From Acytostelium subglobosum LB1 (taxonomy: Eukaryota; Evosea; Eumycetozoa; Acytosteliales; Acytosteliaceae), in contig NW_012236526.1 in assembly GCF_000787575.1 (NCBI RefSeq), positions 124,001-188,000 of the forward strand: 64,000 nt of DNA. The letters are read 5' to 3'. Under the pieces are notes generated by a model. That model did no database searches. It saw nothing but the letters and a program-made list of their open reading frames with translations, and was not told where the DNA came from. A program made the position numbers and the translations under genes. Below are positions 33,560 to 45,495 of this stretch, piece by piece; the first letter of the stretch is position 1, and each line of letters opens with the position of its first letter.

Positions 33560-33848
33560 GATAATTTTCTACTACATACTAAATCGGAAGTTCCGAATAT
33601 CTCCAAAGCTAATGATAAAAAGAATTTTCTCACGCTGTACCATGGTCCATATTAATTGGGAAAGGTCTAGATTAATAAATGATAAAGTATTCTAATATTG
33701 GTAATAAGTGTTGTGATGATCAACGGAAATCAACAAACCAAACAATTTCTTTAGTTTTTCCCTTGTTTGGTCATAAATCCAAAAGGAAAACATAATTCAT
33801 TCATTAACTATTTAGTTAGATAGACAACAAAGAGAGACAGATAGAGAA

Positions 33849-36165
33849 ATGTCATCGAGAGCATTGAGAAAGCTAAAGAACACAGATACCAATAATGTGG
33901 TGGTTGACGACCATTCAGATGACAGTGATGATGACATTGATGATATCGTCGATAGTCAGGTCACCAAGAAAACAACTACAAAGTTTGCTACATTGTTGTT
34001 GACTGATGATGATGATGACAATGACAATGACAACGATGTTGATAACAATGATGATGATGAAGATGAGGATGAGGTTGTAGTTGCATCGTCAAAGAACAAG
34101 AAGAAGGCTGTCACTTCTCCACCAGCACCATCCAAGGCCACTTCAAAGAAGAAGAACAACAAGAAGAAACAACAAAAGAAGAAGACCGCAGCTGCCAACA
34201 ATAAGGATGACGACATTCTTGCCGAGTTGACAAACAACAACAATACAACATCAACTACCAGCACGACCTCAACCACCTCCTCATCATCAACATCCAGTAG
34301 TTCAATATACAAAGAGATGTTGTCCATTGACAACAAACACTTGAACCCATCATTCGAACTGAAGAAGCTATTCGGATGCAAGGTCGTAAGTATCATTCTC
34401 CTCTCATGATGTTGTACTCAATCGCTCAATCACTCATATGTCCATGACACACATACAACACAGAGCGACATGAAAGAGATGAAGAAGAAGAACAACAATG
34501 TACACTCCAATCTCAATCTGTCAAAGAAGAGGAGCTGGCTCTTTGTACAGCCTCAGCAGGATTGGCCAGAGATCATGAGCTCGATGGTGATGGAGCTGGA
34601 CAGGAGCGAAGGCGACGTCAACTACTTCAAAATCCGTTGGAGCGACACATACAAGAGCATACAGGAGGAGTTCTATCATGTGCTGGGCACTCACGACCCA
34701 ATGAACATTGGCGAGCTGCTCAGGTATCATCCCTATCACATCGACTCGCTGCTACAGCTGAGCCAGGTGTGTTTGCAGACATCGGACTTCCAGCATGCCG
34801 GAGACTTTGTTGAGCGCGCCGTCTTTGCATTCGAATGCAGCTGGCATCATCAGTTCAATCCAACACTCGGTAACTCGAGGCTGGAGTACAAGATACCCGA
34901 GAACAAGTGAGTGTCCGCGAGTAGCCAATCCAACTTAAGTGAGCACAACCTAACAACTTACTCAATCAATCAATCAATCAATCTTGTAGGACATGTTTCT
35001 TGGCGATGTTCAGACACATTCAGATCCTTGGTCGTAGAGGTTGTCCAAGGACTGCATTGGAGTATTGGTATGTTCGATCATTGACTCGATCTATCAATCA
35101 ATCAATCATTCTAACTAACATAACAAACAATAATATAGTAAGATATTGTTGTCATTCGACTATAGCGACCCATTGTTTGTACGATTGATCATCGATTATT
35201 ATGCACTCAAGTCCAAGCAGTATGGTTTCTTGGTCGATCTATACACGCGAGCCCAGCGATTGACTCCAAACACTCAGGCATTGGACCTCCTGCCAAACTT
35301 TTGTTACTCGGCAGCACTTGCCCAGTTCCTGTTGGACAGCGATACACCGGCCAACGTCGACGCTGCAGACAAGCTCTTGATAAAGGCATTGATCCGCTTC
35401 CCAATGATGCTGCGTCCTCTTCTCGAGAAGACTAAGGCCAACCTGACTCTGATACCCGAGGGCGGTGGTCGACCCGTTCAGTTGGAGGAGCACGCATTCT
35501 TCAAGAACACCGATCAGCTCAAGCCAGTGGAGCATCTCATCAATCTCTTTGTCGAGAGGAATCATCAACTGTGGCAGCAACCACAGATCATCGCATGGAT
35601 CAAGAGGAACGTGCAAAAGGTCATTGCGATGGTGGATGCAGGCGATCAGGCCATCGTGGACGATCAACTGCTGATCCTCAAGGAGTACAGTGTCATTGAT
35701 CAATCGATATTCGATCATCTGTTCCTCTCAGAGTACTCGGACGTCGTGCAGAGACTGCCGCCCGATGTCATTGAGATGATGCGTGCCGATGGATTCAACA
35801 ACATTGAGCCACCCAGAGGCGTGGACCCAAGACGAGGCATTGGCGCAGGCTACCAAGTCTACCGACAGCCACGATTCGTTCAACAGAGACAACTGCAGCA
35901 GCAAATACAACAACAGATGCAACAGTTGCAGCAGCAGCAACCAGAACCATTGTTCCCAGAGAATGGCGCACCAAATGCCTTGTTGCATTTCTTCCACACA
36001 TTGATGCCATGGGCTGGCGAAGGAGGACAGCAACAGCAACAACAACAGCTACAACAAGCAGCAAGAGGATTCTTGGATGATTATGTCGATGATCTAATTC
36101 TTGAGGATGGTGACGATGATCAACGACCACCCGCACCCAACAGGAACCAACGTAGGAGACAATGA
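33849..36165 (+). CDS. TCF25/Rqc1 family, ribosome quality control
   Basis: Exons 33849-34385, 34464-34906, 34990-35067 and 35139-36165 join in phases 0, 2 and 2 to give 694 residues. It starts MSSRALRKLK, typical of TCF25, followed by acidic and Lys-rich low-complexity tracts. The conserved core includes RSWLFVQPQQDWPEI, GELLRYHPYHIDSLLQLSQV, FVERAVFAFECSWHHQFNP and FRHIQILGRRGCPRTALEYC. The C-terminus is poly-Q and acidic. Rqc1/TCF25 works with the Ltn1/Listerin ubiquitin ligase and Cdc48 on stalled 60S nascent chains. The low-complexity inserts are lineage-specific. Confidence 0.92.
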
Positions 36166-36540
36166 AACATCTTATCCAATCAATGGCACATTGTCGTTGT
36201 CATCTAATCAACATCCACACACACATTGCTCCTCAAAACGGTCAGACGAGTGATCGATTGATTGATTGATGGTTGTGTGTGTATGAGGTGGAAACAATTG
36301 ATTTGGTCACTGATGGTCCTAAAGATGGTAGTGGATACCATTCTTGACTCCTACTACCAACTACATCTTACAAGTCAACATGTTCATCGGCTTCATCATT
36401 GAGTGTGTGAATGGGTACTTAAGCAACAGATATCCAACAGCTACCGCAGTCTTGTTATCTTAAACTCCTACAACATCATCATTATAATATCTCTATAACA
36501 ACTATATATCTTTATTATTACTAGTAATCTATCTATCACA
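36166..36540. other. Intergenic, no gene seen
   Basis: Spacer with a GATTGATTGATTGATGG repeat (36255-36273). It carries the promoter side of the GPI-anchored protein gene. Confidence 0.5.
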
Positions 36541-37521
36541 ATGTCCAAATTACCATTATTATTAATTTCATTGATCATTCTCCTCCTGTGTTCCAGTTAC
36601 CATGTTGAAGGTAAAGCTGGATTGGAGTCACCAACTCCCCGTCAACCTTGCAACCCCTCTGACAACTCTGGCTGTGGCAACGAACAATCCTGTGCCCTAT
36701 CCTCCCCCGTGGAAGCCAACAGAGTGTATGTATAACCTCATCCCTTGCTCTCACAACTCAATCCATCATTCATTCAATCACTAACTCACTGTCATTCTCT
36801 CCTTTCAATCAATAGTAACATCGACGTTCTCAAGACCAATTCATTCCTGGTGTACCAACGCAAGAGTTGGTATAACAAGGATGCTCAGACCAACACTTAT
36901 GCACTCCAGTTGTTCATTGGTGGTGTTGGCTACAGCGTGGCAACACTCAACGAGAACTCTGCCCGCACTGATGAGGGTGAGTTCTCCATCCCGGTTCCTC
37001 CAGCTACTGGCAAGCTCCTCTCTGCCATCGACTTCTCCAAGCAGGTCCGTGCCTACTACCAACTAGTATTTGATGCTAGGAATGGTGGTGGAGCAATCTA
37101 CTACTCCTGCGCTGATGTCTTCCTCACCAACAATACTGCCTCATTCAATGGTTCGCTCACTGCTCTTGGCACGACCAATGTCACAACAACGACATCGAGC
37201 CCAACATCCACTACTGGACACGCTGCCACAACCTCTGCCCTCAACTCTACGACAACCGGTATCAAACCATTGACCACTGGCAACTCATCACTTACCACCA
37301 ACTCTACCTCCAAGGTGACAACTACTGGTCCAGCTTCCAAGACCACAACTGGCGAGGTATCCATCCCTGGTGAGCAGATCTCTACCGGTTCCACGACCGA
37401 GTCAACTCCAGCACTCACGTCCACCACTGGTACTGGTTGCGCCATATCATCCATCAACCTTGCTACCACGTTGCTAGTTGTCTTCACAACACTCTTGCTC
37501 CTCATCCTCTCAACCTGGTAG
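36541..37521 (+). CDS. GPI-anchored, Thr/Ser-rich surface protein
   Basis: Exons 36541-36725 and 36816-37521 (phase 2) give 296 residues. It has a signal peptide (LPLLLISLIILLLCSSYHVEG), a globular domain of about 130 residues with few cysteines, a mucin-like linker of about 100 residues rich in Thr/Ser (TTSSPTSTTGHAATTS and similar), and a hydrophobic C-terminal end (LATTLLVVFTTLLLLILSTW) with no cytosolic tail, the layout of GPI-anchored glycoproteins such as dictyostelid developmental surface antigens. The globular domain is not one I can name. AATAAA follows at about 37587. Confidence 0.8.
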
Positions 37522-37627
37522 ACTACCTGTGGAAGTTGGAAGATGGATCTTTGATATCCCAACATATACAAAGTATTGTTAGATTAATAAATAAATGAAT
37601 GTATACATCCTCTATATTACTATTATA

Positions 37628-38615
37628 TTAATATACTACTGCAGATGGTTCATCTGCAGTTGAATCGTCGTCAGCACCATTAAGTGGAGTCTCCTTATCG
37701 ATGTCCATGATGTTCATTTCACCAGACCGTAGATTACCATGTGGATAGAATATATTAATCGCCTTATATATTGCCAGTTGGGACATTGTCAATGTTGCGC
37801 CTAAAGATGGATCATCAATGGATGGATTAGAGAATGATTGATTGATCCTAATGGCGCGAGATGTAACATACCAACAGCATTTGGAACTGTGATGAATAGG
37901 TCATGGACAAGTAATCCATAGCCAGTCCAGACAATGGCAGCCACACCTGAACATATTAATAGTAGCAGGTTCATTGATGATGTGTCTTTACTCTTGATAA
38001 CACCGTACAATGCCATCAAAGGTGCACCAAAGAAACAGAACAGAATAGCATTACATGCATATCCCATAATATTTGTTTGTAAGTTTACATCACTTGTCGA
38101 TAGGATCACAACCTCTGTGAACAATGAGAGGATAATAGCCATGCCCATTGATATTCCAGTTATAATCCTTCTCTACATGATTGATTGAGGTTGATTGATG
38201 GAGTGAGTGTCTATTCCAGTGTGTATATATATCTGATTGTTTCGACATCATACCTCTTTAAGTTCCTTTAGAGTACTGATATGGACAACAATGAAGTAGA
38301 TTGTTGAGAATAGGCCAATCATATTGACAGGGAGAACGGCAAATGTCTTTGTAATCATTCCATAGATGACCCACATGTAAGAGTTGCCGCATAGTGCAAC
38401 CATAGGATATATACTGTAAGGACCTGGATCACGCTCTTTGTCCAATTTAAAGAATCTAGGTCTGGTATATTCTTAAATAAGTATCTGTCTTTTTTGGTCC
38501 ATCCACTAATCTTGAACATAACAACTTACAATGGTGAAAGGGCAACGAATGAACTTAGGCAATTGCCAAGTATTGACAAGATAATTGCTAGTACTGGATA
38601 ATGTATTTCGGCCAT
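37628..38615 (-). CDS. SWEET family sugar transporter
   Basis: Exons 38530-38615, 38254-38461, 37872-38172 and 37628-37800 join in phases 2, 0 and 1 to give 255 residues. Two MtN3/saliva triple-helix bundles are evident: the first has LSPLPRFFKLDKERDPGPYS and YPMVALCGNSYMWVIYGM, the second GYACNAILFCFFGAPLMALY and a C-terminal bundle ending in LTMSQLAIYKAINIFYP. SWEETs are seven-helix facilitators that move mono- or disaccharides across plasma or vesicle membranes. The acidic cytosolic tail is short. A perfect hairpin sequence (37638-37660) encodes the last residues. Confidence 0.93.
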
Positions 38616-39542
38616 TTGTGAATTGAATTGAATGAATGAATGTAGAATGAATGAATGAATATGACCTTTCTTTTAAGTAGTAATGTGCACTACAACTACA
38701 ATTGTAATGGTCGAGTGAGAGATTGATGGAGGGATAAAGGGATGGGCAAAGAGGAGTGGTGGTGTGTTGGCCAATGCTAAAGTTGTTGCTGTTGTTTATC
38801 CGAGTGTTGTGTTCACAGTCAGCTGAGTGTGTGTGTTTGAGTGGTGGGATCTGAGCTGTTCAGATACTGTGTCTGTCTCTGCAAATGATGTGTTGTAATA
38901 AATAATAATAATAATTAACAAGTGACTCACTGTTGGTGTCAATCAATGAATCAGTCAGTCGACTGTACAATGATAATATGATGAATGAATGAATGCGAAA
39001 GGGGAATATAAGTTGTGTGACTGTTCTGATGAGATACCAACGTTTCGTCGTTTTTGCACCACCAACAAAACTATCTTACATGAATGATCTTTGCATTGTC
39101 GTCAGATGACGATGACATTGCACTGACCACCTTGACATAAAAGTAAATCATACATGATGATCCTCCCTGGTATTATAATCTTATTGATCAGTTTCTTGAT
39201 TGATTGAATGATTAAAAGGTTATTGATGTATGTACCTTAGTATGATTCGAATAGTCCTTTAATTCATTTATTAGTTGTTTTGATTAATAGGTTATTGATT
39301 GAACTTTGTACTTGATGTATATATATCAAGTACTTCATCAATATACTTAAAACAATGGATCATGAAGACATGATCATTGATTGATTGAATATTATGTGCT
39401 TGATGGTCCTCCTTAAGTTGAGAATGGCTCAAGTTGCTGAAATGACTTGTTTTTGAATACTTTTCAACAAGTCTAACTTCAATCACATAAAATCAAACAG
39501 ACGATTCACAATCATTGACAAAGATATATATTTATTTAAGTC
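38616..39542. other. Intergenic, no gene seen
   Basis: AT-rich spacer of about 0.93 kb between divergent SWEET and prefoldin genes. It has ATGAATGAATGAATGA repeats near both ends and GTGTGT stretches; short open frames are not supported. Confidence 0.5.
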
Positions 39543-40297
39543 ATGGCAGCTACAACAACGACAACAACAGACAATCCATACAAGGTGTTATTTCAACGCG
39601 AGGTGAAGAGTGCATCAAATATACCTGCTGTTTCATTCATTGTATGTGTTGATGATCAATCAATCAATTGACAGTCAATGACTCTGGAGACTAATCAATC
39701 AATGAATGATGTTGTTGGTGCATATATAGGACAATGTAGAGGAATATATGAAGGGCAAAGAGATGGAGGATGTATTCAAGATACTACAAGAAGGTCACAA
39801 CAAATACAAGTACTTTGAATCAAAGCTGACAAACAACGTCAGTATCCTCACCAACAGAGCCAAGCAATTGGATGAAACAATCGATATAGTAAACAAGCTA
39901 GAGTCAAAGCAGGTATGTCATCATCAAGACAGTGAGAAGAGAGAGACACGAGCAATCTCACTCATTCATTCACTCAATCAATCAATCACAACAGGATGAT
40001 ACATTCTCGATGAACTATGAACTGTCTGAAGGAGTGTACTCTTCAGCAGAGGTATCAAAGCCAAAGTCTGTGTACTTGTGGCTGGGCGCTAATGTGATGT
40101 TGGAGTACTCGTTCGACGAGGCCAAGCAGGTGTTGAGCAACAACAAGAAATCAGTGGACAAGCAGCTCAGAGACACAGTACAGGATCTAGGCTTCATCAA
40201 GGATCAGATCACTACCACAGACGTCAACATTTCAAGAGTTTACAATTACGATGTGCTGCAGCGACGCAAGGCCAAGCAACAGCCACAACAGCAATAA
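39543..40297 (+). CDS. pfdn3: Prefoldin subunit 3 (VBP1)
   Basis: Exons 39543-39641, 39730-39912 and 39995-40297, all phase 0, give 194 residues. It is an alpha-type prefoldin: N-terminal helix (DNVEEYMKGKEMEDVFKILQ), central beta hairpins (YELSEGVYSSAEVSKPKSVY, LWLGANVMLEYSFDEA), and a C-terminal helix ending ITTTDVNISRVYNYDV. Prefoldin hexamers hand nascent actin and tubulin to the CCT chaperonin. The start is the only ATG upstream of the conserved region. Confidence 0.93.
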
Positions 40298-40722
40298 ACC
40301 CTAGAGATCGATCGAGAGATAGAGATAGAGATAGAGCAACCTAATCAGTTACTATGTGTTTGGAATCATTCCAATGACGCAGCTCGAGGTGTGTGTACAT
40401 CCAACAATGCATGCATGCAACAACAATGGCTGATAATGGCTGATCGATTGGTTGATTGAATGAATGATTCAAACAATGAGCTAGGTGGTCTCATGTGACC
40501 CACTTATCAATCACACTCATCCGCATCACTGGTTGAAGGTGACGCGCTACTGATGTGTGTTTTGATCAGGTGGGTGGGCTTGTAATGGACCCTCTCCTTG
40601 AACTTGTCCACTCATCCAATCAATTTATATTAATAGCATAGATAGAAGATTGAGTGATCATTAATCATACATACATATAATAACAACATAGTTATAACTT
40701 ACAAATAATCAATCAATCAACA
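40298..40722. other. Intergenic, no gene seen
   Basis: Spacer with GATAGAGATAGAGATAGAG (40317-40335) and an ATGCATGCATGC run (40408-40420). Confidence 0.5.
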
Positions 40723-41728
40723 ATGCAAACTTTAAAGAAAGTAGTGATCAGTGGAGCATCAGGCTTCGTTGGCAAGGCATTGTCACAATCACTCAAGGCA
40801 TCTGGAGTGTATGATGTGTACTCATTGGTAAGAAGAGCACCTGGAAACTCATCAGAGATACAATGGGACCCTGAGAGATCATCAATCGACACTGAAGCAT
40901 TCAACAATGTCGCGCCAGACGTTGTCGTCCATCTGGCAGGCGAGAATGCCATCGGTCTATGGAACGAACAGAAGAAGCAGCGTATCCTCGAGAGCAGAGT
41001 GAAGGGCACTCGTTTACTATCAGAGACTGCTGCGGCAATGGTCAAGCCTCCCCTATTCATCAGCGCCAGTGGCTGCACATACTATGGCACGCAAGTTCAT
41101 GAACCCCTGGACGAGACTGCACCCAAGGGCCACGGCTTCTTCACTGACGTCATCGAGAAATGGGAAGGCGCTTGCGAAGCCATCCGAGCAAAGTCACGCG
41201 TGGTCAACATGCGCATCGGCATTGTAATGGACCCAAGTGGAGGCCTCCTTGGAATGGCCTACTATCCATTCCTCTTTGGACTAGGTGGCGTNGATGGGCA
41301 GTGGCACACAGTGGCTGCCATGGGTCAGCATGGACGACGTCATCAATGTGGTCCAAGTTCGCCATCGATCATGATAATGTATCGGGACCGATCAATGTCA
41401 CCAGTCCCAATCCAGTGACCAACACAGAGTTCACCAAGAAGTTGGGAAGTGTCCTGAACCGTCCGACAATATTCTGGATTCCAGAGTTTGTCATCAACAC
41501 TGTATTCGGTCGCGAGATGGCTGGTGAGACAATACTAAGCAGTCAGCGAGTGTTTACCAAACAAGTATGTAAATGGCATGGCATGGCTTCATTCATCATC
41601 AATCAGACACAAACTAACTTATTGCAATCATTCATCTATTTAATCCACCAGATTGATTNGATAGTGGATACCAATTCATTGATGTAGACTTTGAGAAGAC
41701 ATTGGTCAAACAACTACTTAAACAATAA
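40723..41728 (+). CDS. Epimerase family SDR39U1-like, frame interrupted at undetermined bases
   Basis: A short-chain dehydrogenase-like protein with a Rossmann start (KVVISGASGFVGKALSQSL), the catalytic region (LFISASGCTYYGT) and the family segments HLAGENAIGLWNEQKKQRI and VNMRIGIVMDPSGG. After the undetermined base at 41291 the expected product continues in shifted frames (GSGTQWLPWVSMDDVINVV, then FAIDHDNVSGPINVTSP), and again near the undetermined base at 41659 (DSGYQFIDVDFEKTLVKQ to a stop at 41728). An intron from about 41564 to 41650 is likely. Three frame steps beside two undetermined bases suggest assembly faults, not a pseudogene. NADP-binding; the cellular substrate is not established for this family. 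Confidence 0.8.
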
Positions 41729-41862
41729 TACATGTACAAAGGTGTAACCAAATGAATTGGAAATTTCGTATTAAATAAATATTAAAATACACATTAACTT
41801 GATGATGTCTAACTCCTATTTATTTAATAACAATTAATCACATAAATTAATACCTTGTCACA

Positions 41863-42558
41863 ATGTCTAACATCAACAACAATACTATTATAAAGTTCCC
41901 TTGGAGAATATCATCAGAGAGATACTCTTTGTTTATAGAGCACAACAACAATCCCTCAACCATTTATATTGATGAACACACTATATCAATTCCATTAGGT
42001 ACTGTCTTAGACTTAGATTACTTCTTTCCTTGTACCCAAACATACACTGACGACGATCGAGAAGATCTGGTATTACTCAATACTGCTACCCGGGTGGAGT
42101 TTATGAGAGATTTGACCATATATGTGAGGTCAAGGAGTTACATCCAAATTGCTCAGAATCTAGAAGTTTTAGGTCAACTTTGGTTATGGACTCAAGGTTC
42201 TTTCTGGCAACAGACGGCCGTCCAATTTTGTAAGTTAAACTTTCATTCCTTCTGTTAACAATTACTAGGCTACTTGTTAATAGCGGACCTGATGTTGCAT
42301 ACTTTCCAACAGAACTACATAACTCCATTCTTTTGAATGACAGGAGGACACGGCTCACACACTTTGCTCCAAAATTTGTGATTGAGAACAAGTCCCAACT
42401 ACTATTGAATTCCAACAAGATTAGATGGTCAAATGGATCAAAGGAGGAGTTCAATTCTTGATTGATGGTTATACTTACAATATTCACCTATATTGTCGTC
42501 GCAGTATTCTTGTAGCTAAGGATGAACCCAACTATACATACATCCACAGGTCACAGAA
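41863..42558 (+). pseudogene. Unrecognised protein gene, frame uncertain
   Basis: A first exon from ATG 41863 encodes about 125 residues (IIKFPWRISSERYSLFIEHN at the start). After a plausible intron (about 42229-42269) coding-like sequence continues (VNSGPDVAYFPTELHNSILL, FAPKFVIENKSQ), but in a frame that the intron does not restore. A second step near 42462 leads to FLIDGYTYNIHLYCRRSILV and a stop near 42571. Either two single-base errors are present or the gene is decaying. I do not recognise the family. Confidence 0.4.
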
Positions 42559-42850
42559 CAACAAGCATTAATTCCAATGTTGAACAATTACAAGAAGATC
42601 ACTAAACACTGGCACACCACCATCTGTTCCCCCTCGAACTTCTCAATGATTATGGGCTGGGGGAAACTGGCGAGTTGCCATCACTTGATTGCTGCTAAGG
42701 TTAGCTTGGGTTCTGCAGGGTTCAACGGGTGTTGTGGGTGGATTCTTCAAATATTTGTTTTGGAATCCAAGGTCCGACCCGTGATGACCCTTTGCAACCT
42801 CCAACATAGTAATAGCGACCAATTAATACATATATATAATACAACATCTG

Positions 42851-43827
42851 ATGTCTGAGGAGCTAACCCAGTTAATAGTCACCAGAGTTAAGCAAGCAGG
42901 TGTCAAATGCTTCTTCTGCGGTACTGAGTTGGATATCTGGGTCTTGGGCAAACACCTGCCACCTGATGATATTGTAATGTTCCAGACTAAAGAATCACAG
43001 GAGGAGACTCACACGTTGAGGCTGCGTATAGAGGAGTTAGAGGGAATCATCAAGTCATTATCGCAACAACAACAACAACAACCACAGCCACAACAACAAC
43101 AGCCACAACAACAACAGCCACAACCAACATCGTTGTCATCAACACTCACGCTTCAGCAAATGAAGACGCCAACCAAACAAGGTGCGGCAGAGAACAATAG
43201 AGAGCTGATGAATATCACACATACCAAGAAGTTGATGGATGGAGAGACTAGCAAACAAACCAAGTGCTTCCTGCATTCCAACGTTCGAGACCCAACCAAT
43301 CCCAACCGGATTATAGTAGAGGCGACTTGCAATTCACCAGAGAACAAGATCGAGAAGAAGATCATTGTCTACTATGGCGACCAAAAAATGATGATGTGCA
43401 GTGTTGGANATATTACAAACCATACCAGGTCAATGCCCTATTTGAAGCTTGCTGTACCTGCGATTGGAGAACACGATCCAGAGAAGCCTATCATTGGAGA
43501 TTCTGTCCAACATTGCCAGAACTGTTCAAAGGGTTGTTCTCGCATCTTGAAGTGTTGCCATCCAGACAGCACGTTTGGCGTCTTTGTATACTTCTGTCGA
43601 TGGAACTGCCTTGTCGAGTATCTAACCAACAAACGAGAGAAATGGACTCAATGGTGCGAAGCGAACACCGGTATCTCCAGCAGGGCAACGATAGATATCG
43701 ACGATAATGCGATGTCAACAACTACATCACCACCCATCCCAGCACCCAGCCCAGCAGCACCAAGCCCAGCAATAACCAAACCAGTGTCTAAATCAAAGGC
43801 CAAGAAAGCAGCTGCAACACCAACACC

Positions 43828-43859
<32 letters not shown>

Positions 43860-43909
43860 GGAGGAACAATAAGAGGAAGAACAATACCCTTGAAGAAGGT
43901 GAAGAATAA
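42851..43909 (+). CDS. Transposon ORF1: Cys-rich, poly-Q protein
   Basis: A 352-residue protein. The N-terminus has a CFFCGTELDIW element and a coiled-coil (EETHTLRLRIEELEGIIKSL), then poly-Q. The centre has a Cys/His-rich module (HCQNCSKGCSRILKCCHPDS, then FCRWNCLVEYL), probably zinc-binding. The C-terminus is Pro/Ala- and Lys-rich with a (T)n run encoded by an ACA repeat. The stop lies just inside the beginning of the transposase frame. One undetermined base (43409) falls within it without a visible frame change. A DNA-binding accessory role is inferred from its position in the element. Confidence 0.65.
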
Positions 43910-44987
43910 ATATGCTGCCAGCAAGCTAAGTCCATTAACTGACAAATGCCATACCCTCAACTCTGCACTTACAGATCAATGGTTCAACCAAGATGAAGAG
44001 TACACAAGTTACTTCAAGCTCTCCCATAGTCAAGTGTCTCAGCTCTGTGAGAAGCACTCTTTTGAACACAAGGACATGCTCGTCTTCCTCATGAGGTGCC
44101 GCCACAACCTTCCCTGGTACATGATGGAGCGTGTGTTCCTATATCAATTGACAATCGCTCAGCTCAGGTACTCATTCACCAAGGTGTTCGATAGATTGAA
44201 GTCGTACTGCCATGGGTACTTCCAGGATGTGGTTCACAATGGAGAGCTTCGAGACAATCATGCAGAAATATGGAAAGATGGTATTAAGCACAATGTTCAT
44301 CTCATTGTGGACGGGTCAGAGCAGAGGATTCAAGTGCCGCCACACAAGACGATCAAGGATCTTGTTTATTCTGGCAAGAAATCAATGTATTCTTTGGCAG
44401 TGTTGGTCATTTGCGATATACGTGGCAAGATCGTGTATGTAGGTAAGACAGAGGGAGGCGCCCAGCCTGACGTCTCGCTCTACAAGGATGCTGCACCTAG
44501 ACTACAGGCTCTGTTCGATGAAGATATTGTCATTCTCGGTGACAAAGGATTCAAAGGAGGTCAGAAGTACTACACCAACACCATCACCCCCAAGATCAAG
44601 TCGGCTTCATTGATCGATCATATGGAGTACACAGACAAGATGATCAGAAAACGCACGCTCGATGAGCATCGCCTGCGTCAAGGAAAGGAGGCGACCAAGG
44701 TATCTAAGAAGTTGAAGGCATTGGAAGCCAAGGTCACCAAAGAAGGATTCGATGCCGAGCGTATCCTGAGAGAGAAAGATGAGAGCAATCGAATCAAGAA
44801 GGTGAGGATCATCATTGAGAATGTCTTTGGAGAGATGAAGAAATGGAACATATTGTCAGACACAATCAGATCACTTGGCGACCTTTCTGACAACATTCAA
44901 CGACACAACGCACTCTGGACAATTATCGCATATTTGACCAATATGTTCCACTCCTTTGGACGAGACGACGATTTCTTTAAGGTCTAA
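43890..44987 (+). CDS. Transposon ORF2: DDE superfamily transposase
   Basis: The frame encodes about 365 residues with an N-terminal helical DNA-binding region (YFKLSHSQVSQLCEKHSF) and a DDE_Tnp_4-type catalytic core: first D in HLIVDGSEQRIQVP, the strand YSGKKSMYSLAVLVICDIRG, second D in IVILGDKGFKG, and E in VRIIIENVFGEMKKW. The catalytic triad looks complete. The frame has no ATG before residue 63, well inside the conserved region, and stays open upstream through the ACA repeat. ORF2 may therefore be expressed as a fusion with ORF1 by frameshift or splicing, or the ACA repeat may have changed length. Confidence 0.85.
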   Translation: MKKVKNKYAASKLSPLTDKCHTLNSALTDQWFNQDEEYTSYFKLSHSQVSQLCEKHSFEHKDMLVFLMRCRHNLPWYMMERVFLYQLTIAQLRYSFTKVFDRLKSYCHGYFQDVVHNGELRDNHAEIWKDGIKHNVHLIVDGSEQRIQVPPHKTIKDLVYSGKKSMYSLAVLVICDIRGKIVYVGKTEGGAQPDVSLYKDAAPRLQALFDEDIVILGDKGFKGGQKYYTNTITPKIKSASLIDHMEYTDKMIRKRTLDEHRLRQGKEATKVSKKLKALEAKVTKEGFDAERILREKDESNRIKKVRIIIENVFGEMKKWNILSDTIRSLGDLSDNIQRHNALWTIIAYLTNMFHSFGRDDDFFKV

Positions 44988-45495
44988 TTTATCATACAAC
45001 AACAACAACCACAACAACAACTACAACAACAACAATAAAAATATAAATATTTAATTAACATCAGATAAGGTTTGAAAGGGTTCCCCTTGCTGTTCCAAGG
45101 GTTGTCCAGGGTCGAACCAGCTCGAACCCAAGGATTGAGACCGCTGAAAAATGAATTCTCTGCGTAACCTTGACTATCCCCTGCAGAACCTTAGCAGCAA
45201 CCAACTGGTGACTCCCCCACCAGTCAAGCACCTTAAAACTTCATTTGCAATACATGCTGTCTCAAGGTGACACCACTGAGGAGTAATCATTCATTCGGCA
45301 ACCCACCTTATGTCAATCAAAGACAACCTGTCAACTATAATAATTGATAGCTTGTAGCTTTGTTTAATTAGGCTACTCGTTTCACTGTTTCGATACACCA
45401 ATAAAACTAAAGGTTCGTAGTCATTGTTTACATAACTTCCACAGATAGAACTAACAAATATATCAACTTACCTTTACCTTTCAACAACATTGACA

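Larger units (their letters stand above)
42655..45225 (+). mobile_element. DDE DNA transposon with two ORFs and imperfect terminal inverted repeats
   Basis: About 2.57 kb. The left end (42655-42725) contains TTGCTGCTAAGGTT and TTCTGCAGGG; the right end (45185-45225), read on the minus strand, contains TTGCTGCTAAGG directly followed by TTCTGCAGGGG, and both share an outer GGGGGA element with AGTTG. The repeats are therefore imperfect, with extra bases in the left copy. A target-site duplication could not be identified by eye. It carries a zinc-finger-like ORF1 and a DDE transposase ORF2, an arrangement like PIF/Harbinger or related IS5-type elements. Confidence 0.65.

Noticed and set aside
33360-33848. 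A tRNA-targeted retroelement next to tRNA-Asp
   Set aside because: The flanks show only AT-rich spacer with no element ends or coding remnants.
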